64,000 bases of DNA from Pseudomonadota bacterium. Its GTDB lineage: Bacteria > Pseudomonadota > Gammaproteobacteria > Pseudomonadales > Azotimanducaceae. The translations under genes were made by a program, and so were the position numbers. Positions 1-8,261 of this stretch are shown here, piece after piece (the first letter of the stretch is position 1; each line of letters begins with the position of its first letter). The stretch is from positions 60,255 to 124,254 of the forward strand of contig JAQBUI010000002.1 in the NCBI GenBank assembly GCA_027624035.1, written 5' to 3'. Under the pieces are notes generated by a model that made no database searches, had not been told where the DNA came from, and worked only from the letters and a program-made list of their open reading frames with translations.

Positions 1-3000
1 AGTCCATCGCGAGGCGTGCCAGATCTTTCTTGGCCGTCGGCTTGCCACCGGCAGAGAATTTCGCCACCGCACCACGGGGCGTTGCCTTGGAGGTCTGCCC
101 GCCGGTATTGGAGTAGACCTCCGTATCCAGCACCAGAATGTTCACGTTCCTGCCACTCGCCAGAACATGGTCCACGCCGCCAAACCCGATATCATAGGCC
201 CAGCCGTCGCCGCCGATGATCCAGACGCTCTTGTGACAGAGGTTCTCCGCCAACTCGGTCAGTTGCGCCGCCCGTGGGTCGTCCAGGCCCGCCAGTTGCT
301 CACACAACTCGGTAACACGCACCCGCTGGTCCTGGATTTCCGCCTCGCTGGTCTGCGGGCATGCCTTTAATTGCCGGGCAAGGGCCATATCGATCCTGTC
401 GCCCAATTCATCCAGCAGTTCAAGTGCCCGTTTGCGCTGGCTGTCGATGGCGATGCGCATCCCAAGGCCGAACTCGGCGTTGTCTTCAAACAGACTATTG
501 CTCCACGCAGGGCCACGGCCTGAGGCACCGGCACGCCAGGGCGTGGTTGGCAGGTTGCCACCATAGATCGACGAGCAGCCGGTCGCATTGGCGACCATTA
601 AACGGTCCCCGAACAACTGACTGACGATGCGGATATAAGGCGTCTCACCGCAGCCGACGCAGGCGCCGGAAAACTCGAAGTGCGGTTCCATCAACATGGC
701 ACCTTTCATGGTGCTGGCGTTGATTTGCCGGTGATCGTACTCCGGCAGGGCCTCGAAAAACGCCCAGTTGGCGGCCTCCTGCCGACGCAGCGGCGCCTGG
801 GCGGCCATATTGACAGCCTTGCGGCTGGCATTGGATTTGTCCCGGATCGGGCAGATGTCCACGCAGAGCGAACATCCGGTGCAGTCCTCCGGCGCGACCT
901 GGTAGGCAATATGTACCCCCTCCGGAAAGTCCCGTCCCTTGATCTGAGTGCTGCGAAAGCTCGAAGGGGCATCGGCCAGCTCGGACGACCTGAAGGCCTT
1001 CGAGCGGATCGCGGAGTGCGGACAGACAAACACACACTTGCCACAGTGGGTGCAGAGATCCGGTTCCCACTGGGGGATTTCCAGTGCCAGATTACGTTTT
1101 TCCCAGGCGGCCGTGCCGAGCGGCCAGGTACCGTCGACGGGGAGCATCGATACAGGAATCCTGTCACCCAGGCCGGCGATCATCGGAGCCGTCACCTGCT
1201 GGACAAATTCAGGTGCACTCCCGGGTAGCCGCAGCCCTGAAACAAGATCATCCCGGGCGGCCGTTGCTGGTTTCACCTGCTGCAGCTGATCGAGCGTGTT
1301 GTCGATCGCCTTGATGTTCATTGCCGCCATTCGGGGACTCTTTCGACCATAGGTTTTCTCGACCGCACCTTTTATCGCAGCAACGGCTGCATCCTCTGGC
1401 AGTACCCCGGAGATGGCAAAAAAGCAGGTCTGCATGATGGTATTGATACGCTTGCCCATCCCGGAATGCGCTGCCACCCGGTAGGCATCGATCACATAGA
1501 CCTTGAGGCGCCGATCAAGGATGTGACGCTGATAATTTCCCGGCAGGGACTCCCAGACGGCGTCTGCATCAAGGGCGGTATTAAGCAGAAACGTGCCACC
1601 CATGGCGGCCTTGGCCAGCATGTCATAGCGCTCAAGGAATACGGGTTGATGGCAGGCAATAAAGTCCGCCTCACCATCCTCCACGAGATAGGCAGAGTGA
1701 ATCGGCTTGTTGCCAAACCGCAGGTGAGACACGGTCACCGCCCCGGATTTTTTGGAGTCGTAAACAAAGTAGCCCTGGGCGCACAATCCGGCCTCGTCGC
1801 CGATGATCCTGATCGAGTTCTTGTTGGCACTGACGGTTCCGTCAGAACCAAGCCCATAGAACAGCGCCTGGAAGCAGGACTCATCGGCATGGCTGCGAAA
1901 AGCCGCATCCCAGGGTAGCGAGAGGTTGGTCACATCGTCATCAATCCCAACCGTGAACGTCTGGCGAGGCTCGTTGCGCTGCAGTTCGGTAAAGATCGCG
2001 GCCACCATACCCGGCGTGAACTCCTTGCCGGCGAGGCCATAGCGCCCTCCGATCACCCGCGGCATCGCGGCACCGCGGGTCATCGCGAGCGCAGTCACCA
2101 CGTCCTTGAACAAGGGTTCACCACCGGCGCCCGGTTCCTTGGTCCGGTCCAGCACGGCGACCATGGTTGCGCTTTTCGGCAACGCCGCCTCCAGCCGCGC
2201 GGCATCCAGCGGACGATACAGGCGCACTTTCAATACGCCGACCCGGCGGCCCTGGGCGCACAGGCAGTCTACCGTTTCCGCGGCAGTTTCTGCCCCGGAA
2301 CCCATCAGCACGATGACCGACTCTGCATCCGGAGCGCCATGGTATTGATACAGCTGGTAGCTGCGGCCGGTCACCCTGGCGTATTCATCCATGGCCTGCT
2401 GCACGATATCCGGAAAGGCCTCGTAGGCGGTGTTCGCCGCTTCCCTGGACTGAAAAAACACATCCGGGTTCTGGGAACTGCCACGCAGCACCGGTCGCTC
2501 GGACGATAGCCTGCGGCTTCGATGGGCTGCAATCGCGGCGTGGTCGATGAGTCCAAGCAAGGTCTCTTTGTCCGGCAGGTCGACGTTGGCCACCTCATGG
2601 GAGGTGCGGAAGCCGTCAAAAAAGTGAATGACGGGTAGTCGACCGCGCAGGCTGGCCTGCTGTGCGATGAAAGCAAAGTCCGCCGCTTCCTGCACAGAAT
2701 TGCTGCACAGCATGGCACAACCCGTCCCCCGGGTGGCCATGACATCACTGTGATCGCCAAAGATCGACAGGGCATGGGTGGCCAGGCTGCGGGCAGCCAC
2801 GTGGATCACCGCTGGCGTCAGCTCACCGGCGATCTTGTACAGGTTCGGCAACATGAGCAGAAGGCCCTGGGAGGCCGTAAAAGTGGTCGTCAGGCTGCCG
2901 GTTTGGAGCGCACCATGCACCGCTCCGGCGGCGCCCGCCTCGCTTTGCATTTCCACCACCTCCGGGACGGCGCCCCACAGGTTGGTCATCCCTGCTTCGC

Positions 3001-3124
3001 TCCAGTCATCCGCATGCTCACCCATCGGCGAAGCTGGCGTAATCGGGTAGATCACCACCACCTCATTGAGCAGATGAGCGATGTGGGCAACGGCCTCATT
3101 GCCATCCATCATGTACAAAGACAT
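1..3124 (-). CDS. nifJ: Pyruvate:ferredoxin (flavodoxin) oxidoreductase, 3' end beyond window
   Basis: Oxidises pyruvate with CoA to acetyl-CoA and CO2, passing electrons to ferredoxin or flavodoxin; cytoplasmic. The frame is open from an ATG at 3124, preceded by a GAGG ribosome site, to the left edge: 1041 codons, so roughly 130-160 residues of the usual single-chain enzyme (about 1170-1200) are missing. Domain order is the classical one: pyrimidine-binding domain I with YPITPASPMGEHADDW near the start, the EKR-type middle region, a two-cluster ferredoxin domain (CTHCGKCVFVCP then CTGCSLCVDICP, plus-strand 850-1060), and the TPP domain (SGACVGCGETPY, GDGWAYDIGFGG, SNTGGQTSKATP). The ferredoxin inserts identify the fused NifJ/PFOR form rather than the multi-subunit one. 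It stands alone here, divergent from the MFS gene at 3268. No internal stop or frameshift was seen. Despite the symbol there is no nitrogen-fixation context. Confidence 0.95.
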   Translation of the reverse strand, partial: MSLYMMDGNEAVAHIAHLLNEVVVIYPITPASPMGEHADDWSEAGMTNLWGAVPEVVEMQSEAGAAGAVHGALQTGSLTTTFTASQGLLLMLPNLYKIAGELTPAVIHVAARSLATHALSIFGDHSDVMATRGTGCAMLCSNSVQEAADFAFIAQQASLRGRLPVIHFFDGFRTSHEVANVDLPDKETLLGLIDHAAIAAHRSRRLSSERPVLRGSSQNPDVFFQSREAANTAYEAFPDIVQQAMDEYARVTGRSYQLYQYHGAPDAESVIVLMGSGAETAAETVDCLCAQGRRVGVLKVRLYRPLDAARLEAALPKSATMVAVLDRTKEPGAGGEPLFKDVVTALAMTRGAAMPRVIGGRYGLAGKEFTPGMVAAIFTELQRNEPRQTFTVGIDDDVTNLSLPWDAAFRSHADESCFQALFYGLGSDGTVSANKNSIRIIGDEAGLCAQGYFVYDSKKSGAVTVSHLRFGNKPIHSAYLVEDGEADFIACHQPVFLERYDMLAKAAMGGTFLLNTALDADAVWESLPGNYQRHILDRRLKVYVIDAYRVAAHSGMGKRINTIMQTCFFAISGVLPEDAAVAAIKGAVEKTYGRKSPRMAAMNIKAIDNTLDQLQQVKPATAARDDLVSGLRLPGSAPEFVQQVTAPMIAGLGDRIPVSMLPVDGTWPLGTAAWEKRNLALEIPQWEPDLCTHCGKCVFVCPHSAIRSKAFRSSELADAPSSFRSTQIKGRDFPEGVHIAYQVAPEDCTGCSLCVDICPIRDKSNASRKAVNMAAQAPLRRQEAANWAFFEALPEYDHRQINASTMKGAMLMEPHFEFSGACVGCGETPYIRIVSQLFGDRLMVANATGCSSIYGGNLPTTPWRAGASGRGPAWSNSLFEDNAEFGLGMRIAIDSQRKRALELLDELGDRIDMALARQLKACPQTSEAEIQDQRVRVTELCEQLAGLDDPRAAQLTELAENLCHKSVWIIGGDGWAYDIGFGGVDHVLASGRNVNILVLDTEVYSNTGGQTSKATPRGAVAKFSAGGKPTAKKDLARLAMD

Positions 3125-3267
3125 AGCACCTCTTGCGGCGTTTAGTACTAAGGCAATGTGAGTCTGCACCCGGCACGTTCAGATTGCCTTGAGATAGCGC
3201 AAGTCCTGCGCATGGGAACAAACAACCTTGTGTCCTTTCGCCTCAGGCTGTGGTCCCATAGCCGGCC

Positions 3268-4494
3268 ATGACACCAGACAAACCAGGTCACATAGACAAT
3301 CGATTCTTTGATGCCTTCCGGAATCGCAGCTTTGCCTTTCAATGGCCCGCCGATCTTCTGACCTCGTGGGCGTTCGAGATGGAGACGCTGATTCTTGGCT
3401 GGTTTGTGCTGGTGACGACAGACTCGGTCATTCTGACGGCTGCCTTTGCAGCACTACAGTTTGGTGGCACCCTGCTCAGCCCGTTCTTCGGCGTCATCGC
3501 TGATCGCGTCGATCGAAAGTCGATGCTCATCACCATGCGCGTGGGGTACACCGTGCTTGCCGCCATGATCATGACCCTGGGACTGATCGGCATCGTGACA
3601 CCCTGGCAACTGTTTATCATCGCTGCCATCTCCGGTCTGATCCGCCCTTCTGACCTGGTGATCCGACACTCGCTGATTGCCGATACCTTCACGACCGCCG
3701 GGCTGCGCAATGCCATGGGCCTTTCCCGAACGACCATGGATACAGCCCGGATTGCAGGTTCACTGCTGGGCGCCGGCCTGCTCTCGAGTGTTGGCATCGG
3801 CTACGCCTACGGCGCGGTGGTGGGCTTTTACGTCGCCAGCATCGGACTCGCATTCGGTATCAATACGAAACACACGTTCACCCCGAGCGGCGTCCGGCCG
3901 TGGCAGGAGCTGAAGCTCGGGTTTCGCTACATGCTCGAAAGTGAAGTCATCGTGGCGATCATGAGCCTTGCCTTTCTGGTAAACCTGACGGCCTTTCCGA
4001 TCACCCATGGACTGCTGCCGATCCTGGCCCGCAATGTCTACGGGCTGGACGAGAACGGTCTTGCACGACTCGTCGCCTTCTATGCCTCCGGCGCCCTGAT
4101 GGGCTCGTTACTGATCGCCGGGATGGGAGGCGCCTCCCGGCCAGGTCGTGCGACCGTCATTGCCATCCTGCTATGGTATGGTCTGCTGGCGGTGTTCGCC
4201 CAGATCACGACGGCTGCTGCTGGCACCCTGGTCATTGCCCTGATTGGGTGTGCCCAGAGCTTTGCCATGATCTCAATGTCGGTACTGCTGCTGTCCACGA
4301 CTGAGATCCGGTATCGGGGCCGCGTATCAGGCGTGCGAATGCTGGCCGTCTATGGTTTGCCGGTCGGGTTGATCCTCGGCGGTGTTCTGATCGAGGCCTT
4401 CGGCACAAGAGCCACCTTTACGGTGTACTGTGCGATCGGTATCGTGGCTACCGGGCTGATCGTGCTGCGGCTGCCCGCGCTGTACCGGAACTGA
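3268..4494 (+). CDS. MFS transporter (EntS/MFS_3-like)
   Basis: Integral inner-membrane carrier of 408 residues with about 10-12 hydrophobic segments, predicted to export or exchange a small solute by secondary transport. The loop between helices 2 and 3 reads GVIADRVDRKSML (about residues 76-88), the MFS motif A of the MFS_3/EntS-type exporters. An acidic/aromatic N-terminus (NRFFDAFRNRSFAFQW) is also usual for that group. The substrate cannot be deduced. Starts at ATG 3268, 143 bp from the divergent nifJ start, so the two genes share a short promoter region. The next gene on the same strand begins 31 bp downstream and could be co-transcribed. Confidence 0.85.
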   Translation: MTPDKPGHIDNRFFDAFRNRSFAFQWPADLLTSWAFEMETLILGWFVLVTTDSVILTAAFAALQFGGTLLSPFFGVIADRVDRKSMLITMRVGYTVLAAMIMTLGLIGIVTPWQLFIIAAISGLIRPSDLVIRHSLIADTFTTAGLRNAMGLSRTTMDTARIAGSLLGAGLLSSVGIGYAYGAVVGFYVASIGLAFGINTKHTFTPSGVRPWQELKLGFRYMLESEVIVAIMSLAFLVNLTAFPITHGLLPILARNVYGLDENGLARLVAFYASGALMGSLLIAGMGGASRPGRATVIAILLWYGLLAVFAQITTAAAGTLVIALIGCAQSFAMISMSVLLLSTTEIRYRGRVSGVRMLAVYGLPVGLILGGVLIEAFGTRATFTVYCAIGIVATGLIVLRLPALYRN

Positions 4495-4525
4495 ACCTGA
4501 TTATCGACGTGAGAGAGCAGAGCCC

Positions 4526-5074
4526 ATGAATGTCATCAGCCTCGTGCAGTCCATCGTCTTCCTCGGCCTACCGGTCCTGCTCATCAGCTGGTTTCTGTTC
4601 CATCGCCTCTATACCACCGGCCGCCTGGACCGCGACGCCAGGGGCAAAGATCTCGAAACCCGATTGAAGCAGCTCAAGGAGCAAGCGAACGAAGAACGTA
4701 GCGACTTGCTTCAGTCCCAGTTGATGAAGTTTGGCGGCGGATTCTACGGCGTGACGGCACTGTGGACGCTCATCGTGATCGAACTTGGCGACTTCGTGAG
4801 ATTCGCCAGTAACCTGACCGAAGAGCTGGCACGAATCTTCGATGGCGGGATCGTGAGTTTACTGATCAGCGTCGTCGCCAATCAGTTCACCAATTTCATC
4901 TCTGCCATATTGTGGTTTGGCTTCTGGCCGGATCGAATTGAAGGATCAGTGATCCTGGCCGTCGCCGCTGCGTATGCTGGATATCTGCTTGGTCTTGGAC
5001 TCGCCCGGGCTGACACACGGATCAGCTTCGAGTGGATCAGGAAGATGGGACGCAGTCAGGACGGGCCTCCCTAG
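4526..5074 (+). CDS. Small membrane protein of unknown function
   Basis: 182-residue protein I do not recognise. One hydrophobic segment lies at the N-terminus (about residues 5-25), followed by a charged, probably coiled-coil cytoplasmic stretch (residues 30-62, rich in K, E, Q and R). Three further hydrophobic segments follow (about 72-92, 106-132 and 138-160) before a short basic tail. It starts at ATG 4526 after a GAGAG-rich leader, 31 bp behind the MFS gene. Its TAG stop interlocks with the TAG stop of the convergent VIT-family gene: the two stop codons share bases 5072-5073. No enzymatic motif is visible. Confidence 0.7.
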   Translation: MNVISLVQSIVFLGLPVLLISWFLFHRLYTTGRLDRDARGKDLETRLKQLKEQANEERSDLLQSQLMKFGGGFYGVTALWTLIVIELGDFVRFASNLTEELARIFDGGIVSLLISVVANQFTNFISAILWFGFWPDRIEGSVILAVAAAYAGYLLGLGLARADTRISFEWIRKMGRSQDGPP

Positions 5075-5760
5075 ATCACAGTCCCAAAAATCGATCCCAC
5101 CAGTGCGGTCAGGGCCATGGCAGCCGCTCCCCAGAGCGTGATCCGCAGCGTCGCCTTCAGTGTTCCCGCGCCCCCGGCGCGAGCAGAGATCACGCCCAGT
5201 AGCGTGAGGCTGAGCAGGCTGGCACCGGCCACCACCGGTACCACCTGATCCACCATGGCGAACATCGATGCCAGCAAGGGAAGCAATGCACCACAGGAGA
5301 AGGTCGCTGCCGACGTCAGCGCAGCCTGAACGGGCCTGGCTGTCTGCTCGTCGGACATCCCGAGTTCATCCCGTGCGTGTGCGCCCAGATCATCATATTC
5401 GGTCAACTGGGTCGCGACCTGCATTGCCAGCTTCGGCTCCACGCCGCGATTGACATAGATCGCGGCCAACTCCCTGAGTTCGTCCTTGGGGGATTCATCC
5501 AGCGCACGGCGCTCCGTTTCAAGGTCGGCGCGTTCAGTATCCGCCTGGGAACTCACAGAGACGTATTCCCCCGCCGCCATCGACAAGGCGCCGGCCACCA
5601 GCCCCGCGACGCCTGCAACCAGCACGCTGTGCTGGTCAGTCGTCGCTGACGCCACTCCGACAATCAGGCTCCCAGTCGAAACAATACCATCGTTGGCGCC
5701 CAACACGGCGGCCCGCAGCCAGCCAACCCGGTGAACGAAGTGGTGTTCAGATGCTGGCAT
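5071..5760 (-). CDS. VIT1/CCC1 family iron/manganese transporter
   Basis: 229-residue inner-membrane protein of the vacuolar-iron-transporter family (VIT1/CCC1), which moves Fe(II) or Mn(II) out of the cytoplasm. The family signature is clear: LGANDGIVSTGSLIVGV in helix 1, then AGALSMAAGEYVSVSSQADTE with the conserved glutamate, and the cytoplasmic acidic metal-binding region (ERADLETERRAL...ELRELAAIYVNRG). Three more hydrophobic segments lie in the C-terminal half (about 145-229). Length is normal for the bacterial form without an N-terminal ferritin-like domain. ATG at 5760. It is convergent with the gene at 4526 and separated by only 24 bp from the stop of the acyl-CoA ligase, which lies upstream on the same strand. 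Confidence 0.88.
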   Translation of the reverse strand: MPASEHHFVHRVGWLRAAVLGANDGIVSTGSLIVGVASATTDQHSVLVAGVAGLVAGALSMAAGEYVSVSSQADTERADLETERRALDESPKDELRELAAIYVNRGVEPKLAMQVATQLTEYDDLGAHARDELGMSDEQTARPVQAALTSAATFSCGALLPLLASMFAMVDQVVPVVAGASLLSLTLLGVISARAGGAGTLKATLRITLWGAAAMALTALVGSIFGTVI

Positions 5761-5784
5761 GGTCTATCCCTGTCAAAGCGCACC

Positions 5785-7341
5785 TCATCCTACCCTCCGT
5801 TCAATACCATTCCAGAAGGGTTCTCGCAGGTCCTTCTTCAGTACCTTGCCACTGGCATTTCTCGGAATCTCGTCAATGAATTCGATCCGACGTGGAATCT
5901 TGTAGCCCGCCAGTCTCGGTCGACAGAACTCGATAAAGTCATCTACTGTAGCCGATTGCCCTGCCTTGAGCACCACAAATGCCATCACTGCCTCACCCCA
6001 CTCGTGACTGGGAATCCCGATGACCGCCGCATCAGCAACCGCTGCGTGTTCAAACAGTGCATCCTCAACCTCCTTCGGATAGATGTTCTCTCCGCCAGAG
6101 ACGATCATGTCCTTGATGCGGTCCTGTATGAAGATAAATCCCTCGTCGTCCATGTAGGCAGCATCCCCGGTATGCATCCAGCCGCCCTTCAGGGCCTTTT
6201 CTGTGGCGTCGGGCAGATTCCAGTAGCCCATCATGAGCTGTGGTCCTCGAATGCAGACCTCACCCACCGTCCCGTTGGGCACCTGATTGTCGTCCTCGTC
6301 GACAATCTTGATCTGTGTTCCCAACACCGCCCTGCCAGCGGACAGCAGCAAACCGGGCTCGCCCGCAAGCGCCCGTTGATGGGCATGATCGTTCAGCCCG
6401 GTCGCCAGCGCCGACACTTCGGTCATCCCGAATCCCTGGTAGAACTTACAGCCAAACACGGTCATCGCCTCGCGCAGCGTCGCCTCGGCAATCGGGCTCG
6501 CCCCGTAGAACAGGTACTCCAGTGAACTGAAGTTTCGCTCCCGGATATCCGGCACTGCCACCAGACATGCCTGGATCATCGCGGGCACCAGCGTCCCGGC
6601 AGTAATTCGATCGTTGCTGAGGCTGTCAACGACCGCGACCGGTTGAAACTCACGATGAATCACTATGGTGGTGCCAGAACGCGCCGCGGTCATCAGGCCA
6701 ATCGCGGCGGCGGCATGGTACATGGGTGCCACCACCATGAAACGGCCCTCCGGCGTAAAATGGATGGCCGCCGCACACATGTGCAGGTTGGCGTCCACTG
6801 CCTGCTGGCTCAGCATCGCCCCCTTGGGCAGGCCGGTGGTACCGCTGGTATACATCTGATAGAGCTGATCCGTCGGTTCCACTAGATCGGCGGGTTTGGT
6901 CTGCTTGCCTCCGGCAAGCCAGTCACTGTAATCGGCCCACCCGCCCCTGCCGGTATCGGAGAGGTCTATAAACCTGGTGACGTCAAGCTCTTGCCTGATG
7001 GTATCGATGCCTCCAAGAAACTCCGCTTCTGCCAGCAGCAACTTTGCGCCAGCATCGTTCATGATGTAGAGCCACTCCCTTGGAGCCAGCCGGTAGTTCA
7101 ATGGCACCGGCACAATGCCAACCTTGGAAGCGGCAAAATAGGTAAGCGCGAAGTCAATGGAGTTCTTGGCCAGATAGGAAAACCGGTCACCCTTGACAAG
7201 CCCAATGGCCAGCAGCGCCTGCGCAATGGTATTGGCGCGACGATCAGCCTCAGCAAAGGACATTGCCACATCGCCCATCTCGGCATAGGTATGCTCTGGC
7301 GTCTCCTGCCCATAGTATTCAAGGTAGTCGTGTAGTCTCAT
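5785..7341 (-). CDS. Acyl-CoA synthetase (AMP-forming, class I adenylate-forming)
   Basis: 518-residue adenylate-forming ligase that activates a carboxylic acid with ATP and joins it to CoA. The ATP-binding A3 loop reads YTSGTTGLPKGAM (about residues 165-178). The core motifs YQGFGMTEVSA, GYWNLPDATEKAL, HTGDAAYMDDEGFIFIQDR and the C-terminal NASGKVLKKDLRE with the catalytic lysine are all present. Length and motifs fit the medium/long-chain or aryl-CoA ligase (FadD-like) group; the substrate is not determinable. Starts at ATG 7341. The nitroreductase gene ends 50 bp upstream on the same strand, and a perfect 8-bp inverted repeat (7355-7371) sits between them, so the pair may form an operon with an internal control site. 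Confidence 0.92.
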   Translation of the reverse strand: MRLHDYLEYYGQETPEHTYAEMGDVAMSFAEADRRANTIAQALLAIGLVKGDRFSYLAKNSIDFALTYFAASKVGIVPVPLNYRLAPREWLYIMNDAGAKLLLAEAEFLGGIDTIRQELDVTRFIDLSDTGRGGWADYSDWLAGGKQTKPADLVEPTDQLYQMYTSGTTGLPKGAMLSQQAVDANLHMCAAAIHFTPEGRFMVVAPMYHAAAAIGLMTAARSGTTIVIHREFQPVAVVDSLSNDRITAGTLVPAMIQACLVAVPDIRERNFSSLEYLFYGASPIAEATLREAMTVFGCKFYQGFGMTEVSALATGLNDHAHQRALAGEPGLLLSAGRAVLGTQIKIVDEDDNQVPNGTVGEVCIRGPQLMMGYWNLPDATEKALKGGWMHTGDAAYMDDEGFIFIQDRIKDMIVSGGENIYPKEVEDALFEHAAVADAAVIGIPSHEWGEAVMAFVVLKAGQSATVDDFIEFCRPRLAGYKIPRRIEFIDEIPRNASGKVLKKDLREPFWNGIERRVG

Positions 7342-7354
7342 TTCGTTCTCCCTG

Positions 7355-7371
7355 GCTCACTGACAGTGAGC
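7355..7371. promoter_or_regulatory. Perfect palindrome between nitroreductase and CoA ligase genes
   Basis: The sequence GCTCACTGACAGTGAGC is a perfect 8+1+8 inverted repeat, ending 13 bp before the ligase start codon on the minus strand. The single-base spacer is too tight for a good RNA hairpin, so a dimeric repressor operator (for example TetR-type, common at CoA ligase genes) is the better reading. No regulator gene is nearby. Inference from symmetry and position only. Confidence 0.4.
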
Positions 7372-7391
7372 GTCATTATGGCGTACTTGCT

Positions 7392-8045
7392 TCACGTTGG
7401 CGGCTGATTCCAGCGATTGATATAGGTGACTTCCCTCGCCGGACGACGCCTTGAAGGCACGAAGTCATCCCCGGTAAAGTAAGCTGTCGGCAGCAGCGCG
7501 ATCTGGGTCACGGTATCCGGCAGACCCAGCAGTTCAGCCGCTTCGTTTTCCTGATAGAGGTGCAGCGTGGTCCAGGCGGTGCCGATCCCTCTGGCGCGCA
7601 GCGCCAGTTGCAGGCTCCACACCCCGGGTACCACAGAACCCCAGAACGTTGCCTGGCCGAACGTGCTCTGTTCAGGGCGTCCCTGGCGTATCGGGATGAT
7701 TATCATCGGCACCTCGTGCAGATGTTCCAGCAGATAGATGGAGGAATCCACCACGCGGCTGGCGGTTGCGTCGACCTTGCCAGCCTCGACCTGGGCACGA
7801 CCGGCCTCAAGATAGTCCGTGCCGAATTCCCGATAGCAGGCCGCAAGCCCGGAAATGGTCTTCGCATCATCGACGACGACCCATCGATTAGCCTCGATGT
7901 TGCCCCCAATCGGTGCGCGGGAGGCCACGTCAATACAGTCCAGCACCACATCCACCGGAACGGGCCTCGTCAGGTCCAGCCGCTTTCGAACCTGCTTGGT
8001 GGTCATCAGCAGTCGATCAGTTTCAACGAGATCAAAGTCTTGCAT
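7392..8045 (-). CDS. Nitroreductase family protein
   Basis: 217-residue FMN-dependent oxidoreductase of the nitroreductase fold. The N-terminal TKQVRKRLDLTRPV contains the usual R-x-R/K-phosphate-contact pattern. SRAPIGGNIEANRWVVVDD (about 44-62) corresponds to the FMN-binding R-A-P-S/T-G-x-N-x-Q region, and the C-terminal half has SLQLALRARGIGTAWTTLH (about 140-158), the second flavin-contact helix. The protein fits the NADH-dependent nitroreductase/BluB-like group often adjacent to acyl-CoA metabolism genes; the natural substrate is unknown. ATG at 8045. Its upstream leader carries the five-copy 24-bp repeat (8056-8175), with the first copy only 10 bp from the start codon, so its promoter must lie within or beyond that array. 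Confidence 0.85.
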   Translation of the reverse strand: MQDFDLVETDRLLMTTKQVRKRLDLTRPVPVDVVLDCIDVASRAPIGGNIEANRWVVVDDAKTISGLAACYREFGTDYLEAGRAQVEAGKVDATASRVVDSSIYLLEHLHEVPMIIIPIRQGRPEQSTFGQATFWGSVVPGVWSLQLALRARGIGTAWTTLHLYQENEAAELLGLPDTVTQIALLPTAYFTGDDFVPSRRRPAREVTYINRWNQPPT

Positions 8046-8055
8046 CTATTTCTCC

Positions 8056-8175
8056 AGAGCCTTCAGCGTAGCGGTGTAAAGAGCCTTCAGCGTAGCGGTA
8101 TAAAGAGCCTTCAGCGTACTGGTATAAAGAGCCTTCAGCGTAGCCGTGTAAAGAGCCTTCAGCGTAGCGTAACAA
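8056..8175. repeat. Five-copy 24-bp tandem repeat upstream of the nitroreductase
   Basis: Five head-to-tail 24-bp units starting at 8056, 8080, 8104, 8128 and 8152. Each begins AGAGCCTTCAGCGTA on the plus strand. Units differ only in the last nine bases (for example GCGGTGTAA, GCGGTATAA, CTGGTATAA), and a sixth fragment AGAGC follows at 8176. The array lies between the nitroreductase start and the transposase-like gene. It is divisible by three but lies outside any convincing gene. There are no spacers, so it is not a CRISPR array. Confidence 0.93.
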
Positions 8176-8261
8176 AGAGCGATAGAGCACCCTCCCCGAA
8201 CCTTCGGCGCATCAAGATGCCGAATTCGTCAGGCCATCCCGGAGCGCGCCCCACAAAGAGG

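Noticed and set aside
1..3124. Nitrogen-fixation locus
   Set aside because: The PFOR gene is the only nif-named gene; no nifH, D or K, and PFOR is common outside diazotrophs.
8056..8175. CRISPR array
   Set aside because: Repeats are contiguous without spacers and no cas genes exist in the window.
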